DNA of 64,000 nt from Tachypleus tridentatus (lineage: Eukaryota; Arthropoda; Merostomata; Xiphosura; Limulidae), in contig NC_134825.1 of the NCBI RefSeq assembly GCF_004210375.1, positions 43,766,348-43,830,347 on the forward strand, read 5' to 3'. Below the pieces are notes generated by a model. It saw only the letters and a list, made by a program, of their open reading frames with translations, ran no database searches and was not told the origin of the DNA. Below, one piece after another: positions 24,556 to 35,750 of the stretch; the stretch's first letter is position 1, and the number at the start of each line of letters is the position of its first letter. Made by a program: the position numbers and the translations under genes.

Positions 24556-25047
24556 TCATTTAGACGCAGAAACTCCCCAGCTTTCGAGCAATACTCATTT
24601 GCACAAATGTTTAACTCAGTAATTTAACATTTCTTTAAGCAACTTTTCACTGGACTTCCCATGTTTTAATATTGTATGCGCATAATTCATGTGTTACTTG
24701 ATGATTAAAACAGCAAATAAAATAGTTGGAAATAAATCTTTGATCTCGTTAGAAATAATTAGTAAATAAGAAAGTAATTTACAGTTTAAGAAGAATATTT
24801 ACAAGAGTTTGTTCTGATTATAGTTCTTATTTCAATTACAATAGACTCCTTAAGCTTCAAAGTCTGTTCATCTTTTGAAAACAAAATCACGAATTCTCGC
24901 AATTTGTGATAATTATATTCTATAATGAACTTAGTTTAGTTCCGTGCTATAAAATGAATCTAAAACAGTTTATTATCGCTACTGTTATTGTACCTTATTA
25001 AGTTTCATATGCCATTGTTCTGTTTTTGAGGATTCAAAATGCTTTGT

Positions 25048-25153
25048 CCCTCCCCCAGTTACAAGGCGGACTTACAACGCTAGAAACCTGGTTTCAATGG
25101 TGGGCAGAGCACAGATAGCCAATTGTATAGCTTTGTGCTTAATTTTAAAGAAA
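25048..25153 (+). mobile_element. Family 2 SINE, well preserved
   Basis: GCGGACTTACAACGCTAGAA, GGTGGGCAGAGCACAGATAG and TATAGCTTTGTGCTTAATTT occur in order. This is the clearest copy of the family in the window. Confidence 0.75.
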
Positions 25154-26006
25154 CAGAAGCATAATTTGGTTTTGTCACAAGGTAATAAACTGTGGGAACA
25201 AAAGAATATTTCGTATTTAATAACTCCTTAATAGACTCGGTCGGTGTACGTTCGATCAGGTCATAAAGTAATAAATTGTTACTGTATATGGGTGATTCAC
25301 CCTCCTTAACTCTTACAGTATTTCAAACAACACAGTACAAGTTTGATTTGCTGTATTAAATAACAAAATAATAATAACTTGCGTCACGTTAAATTTCCAA
25401 CTAAGTTTAACAAAACATAAAACTGAAATGTGCATATTTAAACTAAATTCGGAAACTTCAAAAAGACAAGTACTGTATCTTCTATTTTACTGTATTTTCT
25501 TATCACATAAAATTATTTACAAACTGTAACTTACATTATTAATGCTGATTTTGAGTACCAGAAGTTGTTTCCAGAAACAAGAGTTACAGTTACACGTGAC
25601 CAATGTGTTTCCGCTTGTTTGTGCAAAGAAAGAAACAAACGTTGCTTATTTATCTCTTCGAAATATAACACAAGAACGATCTGAAATTGAATACATTTTT
25701 TCTCCATGTGCACGTAATACTATATATTTATATATATACAGACATAAAGGACAAGACATAAAGCTAACTTTGTATACTGTTTTTGTAATTTTAATTCTTT
25801 TAGGTTTATTTTAAAACACTTTCTCCCGACTCTACTATAATTCAAAATATCTTCACAACTTGCAACCATCAAGTTTTTTCACTTCTCACCACATGCTACA
25901 TCGTAGAGAGAAATCTCACACTTTTTGCTTTTAACAAATTCAATAAAAAGAACTGACTAAAATCGTTGATATAAATTACAAATTTTCCATGTAAAATACA
26001 TATCTT

Positions 26007-26104
26007 TTGTTTGTTTGTTCATGTGTTCTCTGCCCATCGCGGTGAACGAAACGCGATTTTAGCGTTGCAAGCCCTCAGACTTACCGCTGGGTCACTGGAA
26101 GGTG
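26007..26104 (-). mobile_element. Family 2 SINE
   Basis: TCTCTGCCCATCGCGGTGAA and TAGCGTTGCAAGCCCTCAGA are the complements of the family 2 middle and head. The head end is CTGGGTCACTGG. Confidence 0.65.
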
Positions 26105-26370
26105 AAAATACATAAGGGATCAGAGCATTAATTAATGGAAGTAATTGCAATATTGATAATATTTTATTCACTTTTTCCCGCACTGCTTATGTTATTGTTG
26201 ATTTTTATACCAACAAAGACATGATACCAAATCATTTAGAAAAATAAATGTGTAGAAAAAAAGGCCATGGAGTCTAAGCCCACCAGTGATTTTAAGGTGA
26301 ATTTCATTTCTTATGATAGAAACGTTAACCCTAAAGGTAAAAGAGAAAGATATGATCACTAACCGTCTAG

Positions 26371-26651
26371 GGCTCGGCATGGCCAGGTGGTTAAGGCACT
26401 CGACTCGCAATCCGAGGGTCGCGGTTCGAATCTCCGTCACACAAAACATGCTAGCCCTTTCAGCCGTGGGAGCGTTATAATGTGACGGTCAATCTCATTA
26501 TTCGTCGGTAAAAGAGTAGCCTTAGAGTTGGCAGTAGGTGGTGATGACTAGCTGCCTTCCCTCTAGTCTTCCACTGCTAAATTAGGGATGGCTAGTGCAG
26601 ATAGCCCTCGTGTAGCTTTGCGCGAAATTCAAAACAAACAAACAAACAAAC
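26371..26651 (+). mobile_element. Family 1 SINE, well preserved
   Basis: Runs from GGCTCGGCATGGCCAGGTGG to a tail of four AAAC repeats. There is one small deletion in the T arm (GTCGCGGTTCGAATC). The spurious 85-codon minus-strand frame here is antisense to the SINE. Confidence 0.92.
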
Positions 26652-27225
26652 CTGACGATCCCAGAGTGTGAGTTACAAGTGAATGGTGCCAATTCAGAAT
26701 TTTTTAATGTTAAATTACATTTTTATTCTGCAGTATAAGAAATAAACGGATGATTTCAAGTATTTGCATTCTGTGTTTGCTTTCATACTTGGTCCCATTT
26801 TTTTATCGATCTTATATAATTTATTGCACCGTCACTAAGCATATTAATTTTACTACACTTTACTACACGCATTGAAGTACGGCTGTGATAACAGTTGTGG
26901 TTTTACCTCTAAAGTTTATTACTTTGGTTGATGTATGAATTTCATTAGGAAAAAAAGGTAATAGATTTATGTATTGTGAAGTTTTGAAACTCGTGTAGTA
27001 TCTCTGAAATAGTGTGATATATTATGTATTGTAGTGCTGTAGTGCCAGGTGTTGAATTCATTTTAATTTCAACAAAGTAATATATAATTCCAGAACACCT
27101 TCTATGGGATATAATATATGCGCATTGTTCTATTTTTATAACTGCCAGTTTGTGTTCAGGTGACTAATTATATTTGCTGTAAAATTATTGTCTTTTTCTA
27201 TTACATTTGATGCTTGGTTTCTTTG

Positions 27226-27443
27226 ATTTGTTTTGGATTTCGCGCAAAGCTACACGAGGGTTATCTGCTCTAGCCGTCCCTAATTTACCAGTGTAACACT
27301 AGAGGGAAGGTAGGTAGTCCTCACCACCAACCGCCAACTCTTGGGCTACTCTTTTACCAACGAATAGTGGGATTGACTGTAACATTATAACGCCCCCACG
27401 GATTACGAGTCGGATGCCTTAACCACCTGGCCATGCCAGGGCC
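27226..27443 (-). mobile_element. Family 1 SINE with internal deletion of the B box
   Basis: The body (CGCCCCCACGG) runs directly into the head anticodon region (ATTACGAGTCGG). About 50 bp is missing, including the T arm and B box. Both edges of the missing piece have CGG, so a microhomology-mediated deletion is likely. Confidence 0.85.
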
Positions 27444-27965
27444 CATTTGATGATAATATGATTCAATGCTTTTTTTTATAAAAATATGTCTTATACATTT
27501 CATTATTTATTTTTACATTCAGTTTGTATATTCATCAAAACTCCACATAAGTGTATTCAACATTTACACACTTTGAAGTTACCATTCATAAAACATTAGC
27601 AATGTTGATTATAATTTACATTTGCACCCTTCTCCAGCTTCAGATGAAAACATTTAGCTAAATTTAAGTTACATAAAATGGTGTGAAGAATACATATTAG
27701 GGAAACTTGAAACAGAAATAAAAGATTGGAATACGTTTAACAAGTATAAATAAATATACTTTTCAGTATTTCATAAATTAGATTATTTAAACAAAATCCA
27801 CGATGTATTATGTAGTACGCTTTTGTTTATGAAAACAAAATAGGACGAAATTTTGTAAGCTGCGAACACTTTCGTTTTTCATTGGAAGAAATGCAGATAA
27901 TAAGAATAACTCGCCTAATTTATGTTTACATCTTGTGTGATTAGTCCATAAGATTGTAAGGGTTT

Positions 27966-28150
27966 AACATAGTCTGGTGGTTAGTATGACGGGGTGAGGA
28001 CCCAAAAATTCACGGTTTGAGGCGATATATACCATCGAACAAAGTAAGTTTCATTATTTGGTTAACAGTAGACATAAACTGCTAGTGTTTCTGACTGGTT
28101 GCTCTTCCTCTGAACAGATGACTAAAATTAAAGATGGCCATACCTGCACC
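27966..28150 (+). mobile_element. tRNA-like SINE of a third family, decayed
   Basis: CATAGTCTGGTGGTTAGTAT resembles an A box and ATTCACGGTTTGAGG a decayed B box. The body is unlike families 1 and 2. It may be related to the locus near 1712. Confidence 0.45.
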
Positions 28151-28873
28151 TAAGGCATTTTTTACCTGAACTAAGTATCGCATAAGAAGTAATTCGAATT
28201 CAAATTACTACAAGATTACGGTTTAAAAGGATATACGTTTCAATATATTAAAATGTAACTTATTACTGTAGGTCATGAAGCAATGTGCTCAATACGAACA
28301 ACTACAATGTGCTAATTTATCATGTTCACTGTAATGATCTAAAACATACTTAAAATTGTTTAACGTTCAAACATGCAATAAAAAGGTTTTAAAACAAAAT
28401 ACGCGTTTATTTAAGTCACAAAACCAGTTTATAGTGCAAAATTATTCCAAACAAACTTGTATTTGTGTAAGTATTCAAATTGTTTATATATATTTTATGT
28501 GTATATATATATAAACACATGTAATGTATGTTTCTGTATGTATTTATATATGTCTCTGAGTGTGTGCATGTGATGTGCGTTTCTAATTCTTTAATACTTT
28601 TTATTAATAAAACAACTAATTTTTAATATAACTTTTTTATTTTGGGTGCTGTAAAATATTTATCCAAGTCTAATGTTTTATAAATGGTAGACAGTTACTA
28701 AGTATAAACTTTTAATTTATCTGTGCTAAAGTCATTTGATAAAGTAGTCAACGTAAGTGTGTGTCTGAAATAAACTGTACATATGATTTTATTAATTTTT
28801 ACCGTTTTGTTGTTTAGTTGTAAAAAAAACAAAATACTGGTAACAAACGTACAAATCAAATAGAATGAAGAAA

Positions 28874-29450
28874 AATAAGACTTACTCACAGTTGTTTTTT
28901 CTTATTAAAATAAGACTTACAGTTGTTTTTTTTATTAAAATAAGACTTACTCACAGTTGTGTTTTTTATTAAAATAAGACTTACTCATAGTTGTTTTTTC
29001 TTATTAAAATAAGACTTACTCACAGTTGTTTTTTTTATTAAAATAAGACTTACTCACAGTTGTTTTTTTATTAAAATAAGACTTACTCACAGTTGTTTTT
29101 CTTATTAAAATAAGACTTACTCACAGTTGTTTTTTTTATTAAAATAAGACTTACTCACAGTTGTTTTTTCTTATTAAAATAAGACTTACTCACAGTTGTT
29201 TTTCTTATTAAAATAAGACTTACTCACAGTTGTTTTTTTTATTAAAATAAGACTTACTCACAGTTGTTTTTTTTTATTAAAATAAGACTTACTCACAGTT
29301 GTTTTTTTTATTAAAATAAGACTTACTCACAGTTGTTTTTTTATTAAAATAAGACTTACTCACAGTTGTTTTTTCTTATTAAAATAAGACTTACTCACAG
29401 TTGTTTTTTCTTATTAAAATAAGACTTACTCACAGTTGTTTTTTTATTAA
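28874..29450. repeat. 17-unit minisatellite with splice-acceptor-like units
   Basis: The 32-36-bp unit reads ATAAGACTTACTCACAG, then TTG and a T run of 5-9 bases, then (C)TTATTAAA. Seventeen ACTTAC motifs can be counted, and unit 2 lacks the internal CTCAC. Variation is mostly in T-run length. In the direction of Zic transcription each unit supplies a pyrimidine tract, branch-point-like CTTAC/CTCAC and a CAG. On the other strand GTGAGTAAGT resembles a strong 5' splice site. Confidence 0.95.
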
Positions 29451-29904
29451 GCACAAAGGTACACGTGGTCTGTAGGCTCATATTGTTTGGCAAATTTTCA
29501 GGAGACAAATTTTTAATATGTCTGCCTAACTACGAACGTATTTTAAACAATAATACCTATAGATTATTATAAAGAAATGGGAGGTGGATACAACATGTCT
29601 GTACGAGCGTGTCGGTGATGTTGACATTTATATTTTTAATTAAAAAGTTAATTTTATAAATTTATCCCCCAGTGCGATTATATAATACCTTTAAAATATT
29701 ACTTGTAATTTTTTCCACTAGAAATACTTATATTTTAGTATTATTTCTAGTATGGAAATATCATATTATTTACATTTTTATAACTTATAACTGTAGGGTT
29801 TCGAGTGAGAGAGCCCGTCGTTATGACGTATTCATGGAAAGAGAATCCCTATTGTTCGATCGGTTATATTAATTTTTAATAGGGGGTTGCAGGATGTTTT
29901 TCGG

Positions 29905-30130
29905 CTTGATTTGCTTTGAAATTCGAGCACAGCCACGCGAGGGCTACATGCGTTAACTATCCCTAATTTAGCCCTGATAGACTATCCAATTTACCAACGA
30001 ACAGTGCGATTGACTGTTATTTATAACGCTTCCATAACTGAAATGGCGACCGTGTTCGTTGAAGAGGTTTCTAACTCGCGTGCCATCCACAAATTGAGAG
30101 TCGAGTGCCTCAACCACTAGAACATACCAG
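29905..30130 (-). mobile_element. Family 1 SINE, old and diverged
   Basis: Recognisable from AGCCACGCGAGGGCTA, CTATCCCTAATTTAGC and the GTCGAGTGCCTCAACCAC head. Part of the body (the gaaggcagctagtc region) is deleted. Confidence 0.75.
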
Positions 30131-30309
30131 CTATATTTTTTTTCGGCAATTATAACTCCAGATCTTACTGTCAGGTTCTAAAATGTTAATGACAAACTTG
30201 ATAGAGCGGAAGCGCGAGTTTCTGGCAAGCTTTACACCTGCCTAGTGGCAGATTTCTTTTTAACGCTCAAGAAATAAAATATTTAAAAAACGAAATTATT
30301 TTCGACTAA

Positions 30310-30580
30310 CTTGGAAAACTCCACTGATATAAGTATTTATATTAAATACATTTGTGTTCTTTTAAACAGCTTCACAAATATCTGTTTTACGGTTAACTGA
30401 AGTTGAAAAGCTCCACTTATATGTGTATTTATATTTAGTACACTTGTGTTTTTAAGCAGCTTCACAAACCTATGTGCTACAGTTAATCGAACTTGAAACT
30501 CTTCACTGATATATGTATTTACGTTAAGTACATTTGTGTTATTTTAAACAGCTTCACAAAAATCTGTTTTACAGTTAAAT
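30310..30580. repeat. ~90-bp degenerate tandem repeat, 3 units
   Basis: Units begin at about 30311, 30401 and 30491. They share TTGAAAAGCTCCACT, ACATTTGTGTT, AACAGCTTCACAAA and CTGTTTTACAGTTAA-type segments. Confidence 0.85.
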
Positions 30581-31157
30581 GCATTTACGTATATTCACGT
30601 GCATTATATTAATGGTAAACTACAACAAAAATTAATTTTCTGTCGATATTAACATTCACATTTTAAAGTAGTACATACAATAAGAAAAATCATTTTGCCT
30701 GAAATTGTCTCGGGATTGTTGACGGAACATTATACTTCGTCAAATACATATTTTCAATATTATAACAACTAAGCTTAATCTATTTATTGAGTATATTGAT
30801 AAATGTGTCGTGTATTTCTGAGGTGTGATTTTTCTGTGAATTCAGTAAATAAACATTTTCTTTAAAAATTTACAACATTTATAGTGCAACAAATAATCAT
30901 AAGACATTTTTTTGCAATCAAATATATTATTAAATATATCAGTATTTGTGAAAAAACCTAACTTGTCAAAAATTACGAGATGTTGTAATGTAACTACAGT
31001 TGAGTGTTACAAATAACTACCAATACCTTTAACAGCATTTCGGTTTTATAAATTACACTTTCGGAAAATGAAACACGTGTAAGTAGAATATTATATTGTA
31101 TAATTATTACCACAGTATTCTTTCTTAGTTTTTCATATGATCAGCAAAATATTCGTT

Positions 31158-31410
31158 AAATGATGTACTTGCGAGTTTAAATATGTTCTAAGTGTATTTT
31201 AACGCAACCTGGATATTTAACTAAATATAAGAAGTAATTAACCCTTCAGTTATACTGAGACAAGTACTTGAATACTGTAACTGCAAATGATGTATTTGCG
31301 AGTTTAAATATGTTCTAAGTGTACTTTAACGCAACCTGGATATTTGACTAAATATAAGATGTAAGTAACCCTTCAGTTATATTAAGACTAGTACTTGAAT
31401 ACTGTAACCT
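31158..31410. repeat. 127-bp tandem duplication
   Basis: Two copies start at AAATGATGTA(C/T)TTGCGAG (31158 and 31285). They stay similar through CTTGAATACTGTAAC, with about ten differences. Confidence 0.9.
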
Positions 31411-32160
31411 TCTAATTATCTCAAGGTAAACAAATACCTTAATTGTACTTAACTGTCAGTCATCTCAAGATAAACTTCATAAAATTGAAGGTTAAATTCA
31501 TACCAATCCTGAAAGGTTATACTTTAGGAATTCTGTAGTTTAGAAACATGAATTAGTCTATATTGCTACTGTTAAATTTAAATTTAAACGAATCAAAACT
31601 TATTTTAGCTTAAACACCTCGATTCGCTATTCTTGAAAATTAGGCTAAATATTTCCTCGGTCTTTGGATCATTGTCCTTGTCGTGAATTAGAATTAAATT
31701 TAGAATTAGTAATAACATTTACACTTAAATCAAAGCTAATTCCAAATTACAAAAGTAGTAGAGGCTCTTAGGCCGATTTAACGCCACACGAGCAGTGGAA
31801 GAAATGAGTTACAATATAAACTATGCATGAGTTGTTACCAGTGAAAACTGCAGTTTGAGTGGCATCACTGGTAATTTAACACGTCTTCCATTAAAACCAA
31901 GTACTATCTTCCCTTCACGCAATGAGAATAATCAGGAAGAAAGAGTAATAAAGTTTAAAATATAACAACGAAAAAGTTTGTTTATAGCGTTGTTAATACG
32001 CAGATATAGCGTTGTGTCACTGGGAGGAGAAAAAAAAAAGGTTTATTTAATTTGTTTTTCAAATATGGTAAAGCATGAACACTTAGAAAGTGCGATTTTT
32101 GGTGTGGTCCTTAGCTATTTTTTTCACGTTAGAAGGAGCGGAAAAAGTAAAAATATAACA

Positions 32161-32430
32161 TGTTTAATGAACTGATAACAACTTGAAGATAAGATTAAAA
32201 AACATCTTTTGGAACTTGAACATGGCTATTTCATACAAAACTGTTTCATATAGCATGTTTAATAACTTGAAAATAAGATTTTAAAATATCCTTTGGAACT
32301 TTAACATGGCTATTTCAGACAAAACTCTTTCATATAGCATATTTAATAACCTGATAATAACTTGAAGATAAGATTTTAAAATATTCTTTGGAATTTGAAC
32401 GTTGCTATTTCAGACAAAACTCTTTCACGT
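32161..32430. repeat. ~90-bp tandem repeat, 3 units
   Basis: Units share AACTTGAAGATAAGATT, CTTTGGAACTTGAACATGGC and TTTCATATAGCATGTTTAAT. Confidence 0.88.
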
Positions 32431-32879
32431 CTCCAGTAAAGAGCGAAGATCATCTAAAAGAATTATTCTTGTGCTGACCTGATATCTTGTACTTCAGAAT
32501 GATTTACAAGTGCATAAAGAAACGAGTTGTGATTTCCATCAAAACATTAATTAAATATCTCATTTAAATTATCTCAAACATATGTATTGCTAAACATTTT
32601 TAATTTTAATGTGTACGTTAGTCTGCGAAAAATTTTCAATCTACTTTTTTAGGACACTTAAATAAGAAGCGGACACTTTCAAGATACAGCTACCTATAAT
32701 CCGCCGTTACATGAATGGAGTGAACTGGTCCACGGCTATTTTAATCAACCATTGTTGCATGTTTAATCACCCTCGATGTCTATAACAAGCTTAGAATATC
32801 AACCATCACATTCAGGTCACGTTACAGATGCGGTCGTATAAGGTTTACAGCATCTGCTTCAATACACATCTTTGGCTTG

Positions 32880-33140
32880 AAAAATAGCTTCTTGAAAAGA
32901 CAGGGAATATGCTGATTATGTTGGGAGGGGGATAAGATGACTGACTGAAAGGGGAAAGGTTAGTGGCGGGTCAACCGTTGTCATCAAGAGCAGTACAACT
33001 CCAGTTTTACCGTTTACCATGTATCCCTTAGGGGAACAAAGAAGGGGTGGTTGATAAGATTGATTGCACTTAAGGGATTGTGAATACTTGAGCATTATAG
33101 TTTCTGTGCCTAATCCAATTGATTCCGGGTGAGTGGACAT
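32880..33140. promoter_or_regulatory. Candidate intronic regulatory block
   Basis: A moderately GC-enriched, non-repetitive block in the last 2 kb of the intron. It contains AGGGGTGGTTG (about 33043-33053), close to the GLI/Zic site TGGGTGGTC, and an NK2-type GCACTTAAG (about 33066-33074). Motif presence alone is weak evidence, and no conservation could be tested. Confidence 0.2.
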
Positions 33141-34130
33141 TTATGAGTAGCGAAAGTCAAAACAATTACACATACTCACTGCACCATTACATATTCCATG
33201 CATTTGATAATATTTTACACATAATAGGTCAGCTAACCGTCAGTGTTTTTTACTCTAATAAATTTTCGCGTCACATGATGAATAAATTCAACATAGCTAC
33301 GGTTGTTATTGAAGTTTGTCAGCAGTAATCAAGCAGAAAACGTGTAAACTTAATCATTGACCTTTGAAACGACAACCTATAAATATTTTTAACTAACCAC
33401 ACTATGGCAGTTTTAAAAATTATCAGTTAAAGATATGTTTCTACTTATAAAACTCGAAACTCAATCGAAACTATACTCACTGTCGCACTTTAAAGTTAAT
33501 TACGTCTACATCCTTACAGGTTTGAAAAATTAAGATATCTAGAGTTTGAGATTTAATACGTATAGATATATAGATACATATAGATATATATATATATATA
33601 CATGTGTGTCGAAACAAATGTCACAAATTACTGATTCACATGATTCTTTAATAGAGCATATATATTTATTGAACCAGCATTGTAGAAACTATTTCAAAAG
33701 ATTTTCAGTACAAAATATTTTTGTAGTTTTCTAAATCACCTACGTTCACAGGCCGTTATTTTTAAAATAAACAAATGAAATAATTTTAGAATTATCTACC
33801 TTATCCATTACCACTACTCTCGCAAAATGTTGGTTTGTCCATTCTAACACCAAGAATGTAGGTAGGTTGGTATGTATGGATTTGTTTAAACTAAGTACGT
33901 TAGATTCACCACTGAGAAATAAATATTAACTCTTTACTTATAAAAATAAGAGTGCATTGTTTTATCACCTTAATAACGTTGCATGAAATGCCAGTGTTAT
34001 TTTGACTAGTCTAAGACTTAATCGAGAAAATATTGTTTTAAAAATCAACACATTTCTCCAGCTTTGCGTTGATGTTTTCACACAGGCCTATAATTGTAGG
34101 TCGTTTGATAATAATTTGATTGTTTTGTAT

Positions 34131-34404
34131 GTTTGTTTGTTTTCCATTTCGCGCATAGCTACACGAGGGTTATCTGCGCTAGCCGTCCACAATTTAGCAG
34201 TGTATAACTAGAGGGAAGGCAGCTAGTTATCACCACCCACCGCCAGCCCTTGGGCTACTCTTTTATCAACGACTAGTGGGATTGACCGTCACATTATAAC
34301 GCCTCCACGGCTGAAAGGGCGAGCAAGTCTGGTGTGACGGGGATTCGAACCCGCGACCCTTAGATTAAGAATCAAGCGCCCTATCCACCTGGCCATGCCG
34401 GATC
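34131..34404 (-). mobile_element. Family 1 SINE just upstream of Zic exon 2
   Basis: Full length in reverse orientation, ending 297 bp before the exon 2 acceptor. The B box complement GATTCGAACCC is intact. The anticodon loop has decayed (TTAAGAATC). Confidence 0.92.
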
Positions 34405-34700
34405 CCTAGAGGTTTGAGCTTGAACACATAGTTCAGACTAAACTAGATAATGCGAGTGTTGCCACTCCATAAAAAGGTGCCACGAGTTATACTTATGTCT
34501 AACAGACCTTTTAATGTATTATCAGTATCATAAAAAATGTGGCAAATTTACTACTTAGTTAAATCGAAATACAATGTTGAAATTATTGATTCTTAAAAGA
34601 GTAAGGGAAGTTAAACAAATCTGGTTAACTGTGTTTCTTGATCATATGTATATATATATTTGTGTGGTTTATTAACACATTCTTATTTTCTTTTGTATAG

Positions 34701-35230
34701 GGGAGAAACCCTTTAAGTGTGATTTCGAGGGTTGTGATCGAAGGTTTGCTAACAGCTCCGATCGGAAGAAGCACTCTCACGTACACACAAGTGACAAACC
34801 ATACAACTGTAAGATCCGAGGCTGCGACAAAAGTTACACTCACCCAAGTTCGCTACGAAAGCACATGAAGGTGCATGGGAAGTCTTCGCCGCCACCTGGT
34901 ACAGCGCCGGATTCCACAGGCAGTAACAGCTCTATGTCCGACTATGACAGCGACACCCAAGTGTGCGCTGCAACAAACGGGAACAACGTTAACAGCAATG
35001 CACTAGTTGGTTCACAGCCTACAGCCTCGGTGCTGGGTTCAGGTCTACACGGTCACACGACGCTACCCCTCGCTGCAAACCCCGGGCTTGGAGGGAGTGG
35101 AGGCCACCCGACTAACCTAAGTGAATGGTACGTGTGTCATTCTGTAGCAGGTATGCCTACTCCCCCTAGCAATGAACACTCACCCGTGGTTGGAATGACT
35201 CACCATCTTCATGGATCTCCCCCTTACTGA
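34701..35230 (+). CDS. Zic: Zic/odd-paired transcription factor, exon 2 (zinc fingers 4-5, C-terminus)
   Basis: Starting with GG after TTTTGTATAG, this exon completes G352 and continues [11 protein letters not shown]. Finger 4 has C358, C363, H376, H380 and finger 5 has C388, C393, H406, H410. The linkers are HTSDKPYNC and [12 protein letters not shown]. Fingers 4-5 also serve in nuclear import in known Zic proteins. A Ser/Gly/Asn-rich tail follows. The conserved C-terminal LSEWYVCH (about 496-503) matches the Zic LxEWYVC motif, and the protein ends HGSPPY. The complete product is 527 residues, longer than vertebrate Zic1 and shorter than Drosophila odd-paired. There are no frame lesions. The gene is expected to act as a sequence-specific activator or GLI partner. 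Horseshoe crabs carry duplicated genomes, so other Zic paralogues likely exist elsewhere. Confidence 0.96.
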
Positions 35231-35750
35231 CCCAGTTACTACTCACTTCGGACAAAAATGTATAGAGACAGTAAACTAAATCAATTGTTGCTTGAGTTCT
35301 AACGGACCAACGAACACGAACAACTGTGTAGAAATTAAGCAGTCTCCCTGAACTGAAGAATCGTATTCCAGTTGTTTCAGAGAGAGTCACAAATGTTAAG
35401 CTTATCCTATACTGTTTTTTTCTGTTGTTGTTGTTTGTTTGTTTTAATTCGGACCTCATTTTAACTAAGAATTGCCTTTGGTCATGTGAACCATAAAGAA
35501 GTATTGTACAGAAAATGTAATTGTGATTAAACAATGAACAACGTTCATGTACGATTTTTAAAAGTTCCGATTTAGTGTTCTAGCACGTGAACATAATGTT
35601 TCATCAAAGTGATTTATAAAGAAAAAAATATAATTAATATCCACTAATATTTGAATATTCCATAATTCCTTCTGTTATAGCTTTTCGTATCAGCAGTTTT
35701 ATTTTATTTTAGCAACAACCAAGTAATAAAAACTCATCAATAATAAAAAA
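35231..35750 (+). other. Putative Zic 3' untranslated region
   Basis: The sequence after TGA (35228-35230) is open only in short frames. Candidate polyadenylation signals are ATTAAA (35526-35531), AATAAA (35725-35730) and AATAAA (35742-35747). A 122-codon minus-strand frame (35166-35534) overlaps the exon end antisense and shows no recognisable domain. Confidence 0.45.

Larger units (their letters stand above)
4018..34700 (+). other. Zic intron, 30.7 kb, phase 1
   Basis: The donor GTAAGA (4018) and the acceptor TTTTCTTTTGTATAG (ending 34700) join codon 352 as G|GG, restoring the linker HTGEKPF between fingers 3 and 4. An intron at this finger boundary is, by my recollection, a recurring feature of Zic genes. 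The contents are mostly repeats listed separately. Unannotated stretches longer than 300 bp (notably 4018-8580, 9080-9630, 9800-10200, 13050-13600, 14680-15560, 16240-18230, 20790-22390, 22670-23000, 23880-24360, 25160-26000, 26660-27220, 28150-28870, 30590-31150, 31420-32150 and 33150-34130) are AT-rich, and I see no coding sequence or structured element in them. Confidence 0.93.

Noticed and set aside
28874-29450. CRISPR-like array
   Set aside because: Units are contiguous tandem repeats with only T-run length variation and no unique spacers, in a eukaryotic intron.
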